Origin: Tetraselmis striata
Taxonomy: Eukaryota; Chlorophyta; Chlorodendrophyceae; Chlorodendrales; Chlorodendraceae
DNA length: 64,000 nucleotides
NCBI GenBank assembly: GCA_006384855.1
Contig: VCJN01001658.1
Span: 69,501 to 133,500, forward strand
Direction: 5' to 3'
In this document: positions 56,938 through 64,000 of the stretch, piece by piece
Layout of the letters: each line of letters starts with the position of its first letter
Numbering within the stretch: position 1 is the stretch's first letter
Notes under the pieces: model-generated
What the model saw: only the letters and a program-made list of their open reading frames with translations
Database searches by the model: none
What the model was told of the DNA's origin: nothing
Program-made: the position numbers and the translations under genes

Positions 56938-59086
56938 CGTATTATTATCCGCAGACTTCCAGGTGAGGGCGACACTCGTCGCAAGTCCCATTCGTCGTTG
57001 GGCGTCGTCGTCAATAGAGCAGCATCACGCGGCGCATCAAGCGCTAAATTGCTGCTGATCGATCGATCGAGTTCTGTACCCGCAGCCGCTACCAGGAAGG
57101 ATTAATCCTTGTAATTTGGTGGTAGCAGGATTTCTTTCGTCGAGATCCGTCCCACTAGTCGCTATATTCCCGCTACTCGCTAGATAAAACTATAAAAGTA
57201 GAGCGACTGGTAGAATACGAGTACGCGACTACTCGTACTCTGACGACGATATTGATGATGTTGATTGCATTTTAGCAAGATTAAATCAAGCAGGTATACA
57301 TAGCAACCTCCAGTTCACTCAGACGAAATATGATATGTATTATAGTATCATTCTATGTGCTTGCACATGCAACTCCGTCGCAATACATGCACATAATAGG
57401 CGGGTATAGTGTTCGGTTTTTTTTTCTGGAAGCGGATATCATTAGAATTACCGCGCAGGGCTCTTTAATAGTGTATAGCATTAGTAATACTATTAGAATA
57501 CTATTAACACTATTAATGTACTATATCATTAATACTCGGTATTAATACTCAGTGATACTATCATCAATACTATTTAATGTTATTATTACATATGTTTACA
57601 TGTGTTTGCAAATGTAGCTCGCAATACATGCACATACTTGGCGGGTATAGCGTTAGGTCTATATAACTTATTCTGGAGTGCGGATACGATTACAATTACC
57701 GCGCAGGGCTGTTTTATAGCGTATAGCGTTAGGTCTATATAACTTATTCTGGAGTGCGGATACGATTACAATTACAACGTAGGGCTGTTACTTAATTGTA
57801 GCACACTGCTATATCCACATGTCCACGATAACAATGCTTAATATGCGGATATGTAATAACCTCAGAATATCATATGGATACTTGGGAAATTGTACATCAC
57901 CCATCATCATCAACATCACAACAGCAAAGATAGTCATAGAACACTTGTGATGTCATATACTTCCCACATTGTCGTTGACAGTCTTACAGGTACAGCCTGA
58001 CCATGCGGTGTGAAACAATATATTATGCATGTGTTACTACCTGACACAGCTTCGTCTCGCGCCCTACGCAATAACAGCTCCCGCATGTCTTACTCTTGAT
58101 CTTCTCAGTTTATAAGTGTCTTGTCTCCCTGCATGCACGCAGCTGCCTGAATACCTTGCCTACTGCGGGCGGCAGTGGGGATATTTTCGCTAGCAAGAAG
58201 ACTTCATCTCACCAAGACTGCTGCTAGAGAAGCGTTACTGCTACAAGCAAATAGGGCGGTCGGAGTTCCGATGGTGTTTATTTCACAGTACGGGCATGAT
58301 CGCCAGCCAGCAATATAGTTATCAAAAAAGATGTTATTGTCAATTCGTAGCCAGACAGGCAGTTATATGCAGCAAAAATGCGTAGTACAGCTTATTGTGG
58401 GTTTTTTCGCTTTGGGGTTTATTGTCCCGCTTGTGCTGCCCAGCGACAATTCGCATCGATGAATCATCAGTTATCGGTAGCGCAAAATTACATAACTCAT
58501 CATAATAGTCTATTTCGCACGCATCAAATTAAAGGTACATATATTGGCCAGATTCGTATGATTGTATCAGTAGCTATGATTTTACATGCTTCTACGACAT
58601 GACTTTCACGGGAGGCTGATCAGCATACAAGTAGCAGCACAAATTATCCATTGGAATAAAATACATGTAAGAATGTGTTATAGTGTGCAAAATTATACTT
58701 TGCCACGTGGATAGTAGAGCTGCGGCAAACACTTTTATAGCAGCGCTTACCTCCGCCAAGTGCAGCAGTTTAGCAGTTATTCTTCAGCTCTCTAGCAATA
58801 ACCGCGGGATGTGCGATGGGAGATTGTACTTGTTTCGAAACACGTGGATGAAAATTAAAGACTAGTATATGTATGCGCTACACAACATGCACTGCTGGAC
58901 GTTGTCGATATGTCAGTGAAATATGGTTGTCTTTTACTTATCCTAACAACTAAGTAAGATCATCAGTCAGTAGGTTTCATTGATACGGACATTTCAGCGA
59001 AGGCTATGAAGGATACAGAACAGTAGTAGTAAGTACTTCCTAGTCATCATATCCAGTAACGCACGCGACATTCACACATATCTTGC
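56938..59086. other. AT-rich spacer with short tandem repeats
   Basis: GCGTATAGCGTTAGGTCTATA-type units recur around 57397, 57640 and 57718, the last two about 78 bases apart. ATTAATACT words cluster at 57480-57560. The frame at 58378-58602 has no motif. Confidence 0.5.
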
Positions 59087-61356
59087 TCAATCGACTTTCT
59101 TCCGGCTGTTGTCGCCCTTTGTCACTACGAATTCAGGTACTTGATGGTTCGAGGGGCGAAGCCAGCGGGCCACGAATGTGGCGAAACGACCACGCGCGCG
59201 GTCTCTTTTAGGTGCGCCTGCAGCAGAAGCCTCCGCTGTGGCAGCAGAGAGAATGTATAGGCAGGTCTTGACAGCCGCAATCACCGCAGCCGCCGTAGCC
59301 AGCAGCAGAGCGCCCACAGTGTCCACTGAGTATCTCTGCAGCAGATTCAACCTGGCTGCGCTGCGCATGGTGAGGTGCTGCACGCCGTTCCTCCCAACAT
59401 ACTCCACCCACGCCACTGCAGAAGGCATCCCAGGCGTTGCCCGGCTGATTCCGGAAATGCGCTCTGCGTTGTCACGGAATAGAGGGGTTTGCAAAACCTT
59501 CTGGAACGCCGCAAGCAGCTGCTCCGCATCGAGCTCTGCACGCGGAACACATAGCCCAAATCCAGCTCTTGCCCCTTTCCGACAGTTGTCGAACTGCTCC
59601 CGCGGAAGCGCAGGGGCGATAATTATTAGATTCAGCGGTGTATCCCCACATGCAGGGTCAAAGTGTCAGTTCAGTCAGGGAAATGTCAGGTCGGCATAGC
59701 CGTAGCAGTGTGCCTCAATAGACAAATAGGCAAGCATAATTACAATGCGGAAAGTGGTTCAGGGAGGGGTCATCACCTGGTCAATCATTTGTGGGACGCC
59801 CACAAATGGCACGCCATGGAACATCACCTCGTTCATGCCGCTGTTGCCGCAGTGCACCACAGCAAGCACCGTGTCTTCATGCGCAAGGAGGTCATTGAAG
59901 GGCAGCCAGCGATCGATCCACACCCGGTGCTCTGTGCCAGGGAGAGCATTGCGGGCGGCCACCATCTCAGCCTCCGTCTTCAGCTTCCAAACAATTCGAT
60001 ACGCTGACAGCTCCCTGATGACGGCAGCGAAGGCCGTGATGGCATCCTCGCTCTGGAAAGTGGTTGAACCCAGGCAGATGACTATGACAGGGACTCCGCT
60101 GGTCTCCATCCAGCGCCCAAGTTCCCCGTGTAGAGGTTTGCCTTCCTCCGCCGTCAGCGACCCGATCAGCTGCACCGCAGGGCTGTGGTAGACTGGATAC
60201 TCGTAGCCCCAGTGGTTGGTGCTCAGGAACATGCCTGTCCCCTTCTGGCCGGCATGGACGGCCGGGACCGGCTGAGCTGGCAGGCCCGCGCTGGCTAGCG
60301 CCGCGCTCACCTTTTGTCGCTGTGCGCGGCGCATGCGGTAGATGGCTAGACTGGATGCCAGGTTCGCGAGTCTCTCCCAGAATCCCATTTCATCTGGGAG
60401 CGCTGAACCGTAGGCGGGCACATATGCGGGGTTGAACTCCAGCAGCTCGGGCATGCCAGGCATGACCAGGAAGCCGGCAGTGAGGAGGCCAACTGAGCCG
60501 CCGCGCAGGCGGAAGTTGTCTTCGTGCGGCATGTAGTGGTTGCAGAGAAAGTTGTACGCGTACCTGCCACCATAATAGTGCGGTCAGCCTATTGCCAATA
60601 GCAGTCAGCACACAACACATAAGACAGTGCGAGGCAATTATACATGGACAATGTTATGAAAATAAGGAATGTTCCAATTCAATGCAAGCACGACTCCTAG
60701 ACCCGTCAACGGTGCATTAAATTCTCGTCATCGAAATGCAGGTGTATACACTAAGGTGACACAATGTGACAAAGTTATTTATGTATGACACTGTAAGTAT
60801 TGCTGGATTGGTAATGATACGCGTGTAACGCCGACTTTCTCACTAACTTCCCTGTTTTTACAAACCATTTGTCGATATCCGGCAGCAATTGGTTGTGAGC
60901 GGCGGGGTATCGCGCTGGGCGACGTGATGGCTCTCTTACACGAAGACGTCCCAGGTGCTGTTCCGGATGCCGGGTGCTGTCAGGACCCCAGGGCATTGGC
61001 TCAGCGACCACTCGAACGTCATGCGAAGGCCATCCACCGGGTCGACGTGCTGCCAGTGCTTTGTCGACGTGTGGTTGGAGTAGACGCCGCTGTCATACCA
61101 CACCACGTGGTACGGAGGCGACTGCTGTAGAACGGATCTGTAGAAAGACGCCTCCGGCATTCCCCGCTCGGCCATGTAGATCATGGCGCGATCTGCGAGG
61201 ACTGTAACGTTGTGGCCAGCCTTCGGCCAGCTTGCCAGCTAGCAGCAACGTGTTGCGGGCAGGGCTGCCTCGCCATGGCGAGACAAGGATGTCGAGACCG
61301 TTTGCAAACGGCGCTGCGTGCGGCAGCCCTTGAATCAGTGCTGCGAGGAAAAGCAT
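59087..61356 (-). CDS. UDP-glycosyltransferase (GT1 family), three exons
   Basis: Transfers a sugar from a UDP-sugar to a lipid or small-molecule acceptor, probably in the ER. Exons: 60940-61356 (ATG at 61354-61356), 59777-60563, 59087-59593 (TGA). N-terminus MLFLAALIQGLPHAAP is a short signal-like segment; then LAGKLAE/AGHNVTVL (acceptor domain start). The donor-binding half shows VIVICLGSTTF, WIDRWLPFNDLLAHEDT, VVHCGNSGMNEVMFHGVPFV and PQMIDQ-FDNCRKGARAGFG, the animal-type UGT signature with DQ at the exon 2/3 junction. A C-terminal membrane span (ALLLATAAAVIAAV) precedes a basic tail. One extra base near 61221-61226 breaks exon 1; omitting it gives 570 codons and makes all phases fit. The HCGNSG loop differs from the usual HGGxxS. 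The acceptor cannot be told. Confidence 0.85.
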
Positions 61357-62648
61357 CGCCAACAGCTCATTCGGCCGACAATCGACGGTGCCGTTGCGAC
61401 GACCTCCGCGACCTGGCGTGCGGGGGACTCTGAAAATACCCGACAACATGTATGTGACTGGCTTCAACGGTAGTATCACAGGGTTTGAAGGATCCCGGCT
61501 CGCTCGCCTGGCAGGTGGATTCTTGCCGCAGATCTCGGACCAACCGTGCCCCTTCACTGTGACGGTCCCAGACTCTATATTATCTTGCCGCCGCCGACGA
61601 TTCTGAGCTGCATCGCCGAGGAGCTGTGCAGGGCAGAAAGTCGGCACACTCCCGACAGTTGATATCAACGACGATACGCTGGGGATGGCTCTGACAACTG
61701 ACTTCCAGCAGTCGCCCAGGCCGAGGCGATCGCTCTTGAACGCCGGCACGACATACACCGGTCGGGCTACCTTTGCGTATGTACCAGTACAGCCGCCATT
61801 AACAGGTGCTCGCTGCAGCTGCCGGCGTGCAGCTGCCGCTTCGTGCATATTTCTTGTGTCGGGGTTTTGATATCTAGCCAGAGCGGCTGATGACGACGAC
61901 GACTCCAATACTGTAGTGCCAAGTTCGTGATGATTTCGCACAACATTATGAAACGCAACTGCGCCACCAGGGCTCGGGAATAATTAACAAACCCCCTAGT
62001 CGAGCTCGATCGGCAAGGGCGCGCGCTGGGTGTTCACAAATAAATTCGCATGCAATTTACAAAGTTCTGCCAGCGTCTCGCGACTGATGCCCCGAGTAAC
62101 CTGGAAGACGTTATCCTCGGCACAGTGGACGGCATCTTAGCAGTACAAGGTACGGTACGAAGCGTTCCGGCGTCGCCAATAAGGCTATTCGGCCAATTCC
62201 CTTCCACATTTTTCCTCCAGGGGAGACCAACCGTCGATGTTAATATTTGTTCTACTCGAAACACATCACTGCCACCCCGCCTCGGCTCGAGACGGCGCTT
62301 CGTCGATAGGCGCAGTTTGCAATAAATCCCAGTCGCAACATGCTGCCAATCGTTGTTGAAGTTCTTAATTTTAACCACAAGTAGTCGCAGCAACGCCGCC
62401 GGTGCAGGTAGCTTACATGATATCTTGCTGAATCCAGGCTAAAATGAAATAAAGTGCTGTATTGGCGGCAGAAAATATATCGGTGCCAATCAGCATTCCT
62501 CATTTGGCAGCTGTGGCGATTACAAGTATGGCAATTACTGCCCTTGTAGCAAAGTGCGCCCACGTCGGGTCCACGCCACTTCACAATGCGCGATTCATAC
62601 ATCGCTACCGCTGCCTCGCTTAGCCTGACCAGTGGATCGACAGTGGGG
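61357..62648. other. UGT upstream region and 3' region of sulfite oxidase
   Basis: A minus-strand open frame (61093-61941) extends past the UGT start but its upstream part lacks family similarity. TTACA at 62520-62524 is a minus-strand TGTAA, 125 bases after the sulfite oxidase stop, a likely poly(A) signal. Confidence 0.45.
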
Positions 62649-64000
62649 TCATTTCCGGTCGGCGCCACTCGCGGGAGACTGCAGCGGCAGCCGCAGGCGC
62701 TGCCAGCCGTTGACGACGATGCCACGGAAGTTGTAGATGGCGTCCATGCGGTCGGGCTGGCTGTTGTAGCTGTCGTCAACCGCCTTGCACACCACCTCCA
62801 GCTCGCCGACTCCGGGCGCCACCGGCAGCGTGGCGGTGAACTTGCGCCACGCCCAAGCACGCCCGGGCGCCTGCGGCGAAGCGTCAGCGCGATCGCGCAT
62901 TCAGTACACACTGCGCAACCAGCCTGTTGCCATGCTGGCCGGCAGACTCAGATGGTTTTGATTACTGAAACTCGTCTGAACACTTCTTCGTAGTTGGACA
63001 GGTCCGAAAAACTAAAGATATTCTAAACTGCATTTAAGATATGGGTAAAATATGGGTATGAAATGATTCAACCTTCTTATTGACGTACTTCTTAAATCCT
63101 TTTTCTTACGGAACAAAACAACCATGAGAAAGATAATTGCAGAAAGAAACATCTTTTTGTTGTATTCCTGATACATAAAAAGAACTTGAAGTAGATTCAT
63201 CGGTCCCGTTGTCAACAATTGTAGCAGTTTTTTCTGATTCATAATAGTATCATTCTTAGCAACCGGAGCCGTAGTTTCCCATGCTGTCACTGCAGCCAGG
63301 TTCAGGTGCGTGGGGTCCGCCATACGCACCTGCGTGTCAGGGGCCAGCGTGGCCGTCTGCCACGTGTTCCCGCCATCCACGGAGACGTCAACCCGCGCAA
63401 TGCCGCGGCCGCCTCCCGCGACGGCGATGCCCTGCAGGTGTGTACCCATGGCGGCCGGTCAGGTGCCGCAGTGGCTTGTTGGCACATGGGACGGCAATTG
63501 GCGGTGGTCGGGGAGCGGGCGGATGCCAAGGTAGGAGTAGGGGGTATATGAGCGCCCCCCCCCCCCCCGCCCCCGCCCCCCCCCCCCCCAACCTCCCCCT
63601 CCCTCTTCCCTCCCGTCTTCTCGTGCGTGCCTCGCACAGGCAGCTGCTCATTGGCCTGTCAGACTGGCAGGTGGGCGCTGCGTACCTTCACTTCAATCTC
63701 CCTCTGATTAGCAGCGATGACCTGGCCGCTACACGGGCGCCAGCATCGGGCGTTAGGCGTCAGGCCATGGGAAAGTCAGCAACTTGAGGCTTGGCGTGCA
63801 CAACCAAGGGGACGAGCGCCATAACTAAGTTGTTCAGGGATGGCAGCGGGGGGGGGGGGGGGGGAGGGGGGGGGGGGGGGGGTTTCCAGGGGTAATACTT
63901 CTCGGGGGAGGTCATGAAGGATGTTACGGGGAACTCCTGCAGCGCCGGCGCCGACTCCCAGTCCACGGTGTTGGGGTCCTGGCTGGGGCAGAAGGCCTGC
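62649..64000 (-). CDS. SUOX: sulfite oxidase, C-terminal dimerisation domain, partial (5' part beyond the window)
   Basis: Sulfite oxidase is a molybdenum-cofactor enzyme oxidising sulfite to sulfate (peroxisomal in plants). Four exons fit: 63899-64000 (entering from the edge), 63686-63728, 63330-63431 and 62649-62870 (TGA). Seen: PSQDPNTVDWESAPALQEFP, SPE-NGQVIAANQREIEVK, GIAVAGGGRGIARVDVSVDG then GNTWQTATL, and APGRAWAWRKFTATLPVA, CKAVDDSYNSQPD, YNFRGIVVNGWQRLRL. The ALQEFPV, GGGRGI.RVDVS.DGG and C/KAVD.SYN.QP blocks are hallmarks of the Mo-co dimerisation domain. The Mo-pterin domain and any targeting signal (none at this visible C-terminus, DRK) are outside or unclear. The last intron (62871-63329) holds a strikingly AT-rich patch. 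Confidence 0.9.
63554..63589 (+). repeat. interrupted poly(C) tract in a sulfite oxidase intron
   Basis: C run broken by two G bases, between exons 63330-63431 and 63686-63728. Confidence 0.95.
63848..63882 (+). repeat. poly(G) tract in a sulfite oxidase intron
   Basis: G run broken by one A, starting 17 bases past the donor of the exon at 63899-64000. Confidence 0.95.

Noticed and set aside
61093-61941. 282-residue minus-strand frame extending the UGT upstream
   Set aside because: Only the part after the ATG at 61356 fits the family; the upstream part is Arg-rich without similarity.

Overview
The window looks like nuclear DNA of a green alga (Chlorophyta, perhaps a trebouxiophyte-like lineage; this is inference). 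The reasons are intron-dense genes with plant-type orthologues (HASTY/exportin-5, AP-2 alpha adaptin, sulfite oxidase), a TGTAA polyadenylation motif behind stop codons, plant-type telomere-like CCCTAAA blocks lying inside the sequence, strong local GC swings, and long pure G or C runs inside introns.

Five host genes can be supported. (1) 203-1220 (+): the last four exons of the AP-2 complex alpha subunit. (2) 3053-3964 (-): an intronless CAMK-like Ser/Thr kinase with all catalytic motifs. (3) 37031-42138 (+): a nine-exon SAM-dependent methyltransferase of the cyanobacterial/GSTCD-type (Methyltransf_32-like) family, with one apparent extra base in its SAM-binding loop. (4) 43469-55565 (-): a complete 26-exon HASTY/exportin-5 gene whose exon phases all fit and give 1,228 codons. 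(5) 59087-61356 (-): a three-exon GT1 UDP-glycosyltransferase, also with one apparent extra base. In addition, the 3' end of sulfite oxidase enters from the right edge (62649-64000, -).

The stretch from about 4.3 to 36 kb is dominated by mobile and repetitive DNA. It holds two LINEs with C-terminal restriction-like endonuclease regions (about 4.9-7.2 kb and 29.7-34.3 kb, both -) plus a fragment of a third copy. It also holds a decayed Tnp2/Plavaka-type DNA transposase gene (about 10.7-13.6 kb, +) and a 3.2-kb element bounded by long inverted repeats that carries a 600-bp tandem duplication (13730-16918). Next to that lie a 190-bp satellite and a small non-coding LTR fossil with a 5-bp target duplication (19395-21806). 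Many perfect hairpins and dispersed repeats are scattered through the region.

The right half (37-64 kb) is gene-dense, but its introns carry G/C homopolymers, AT microsatellites, telomere-like blocks and hairpins. The genes do not form a pathway: vesicle coat, kinase, methyltransferase, nuclear export, glycosyl transfer and sulfite oxidation are unrelated housekeeping roles. The most unusual items are the inverted-repeat element at 13.7-16.9 kb, the hairpin clusters (notably two in one methyltransferase intron) and the intron homopolymers. I see no CRISPR array, rRNA or confident tRNA gene.
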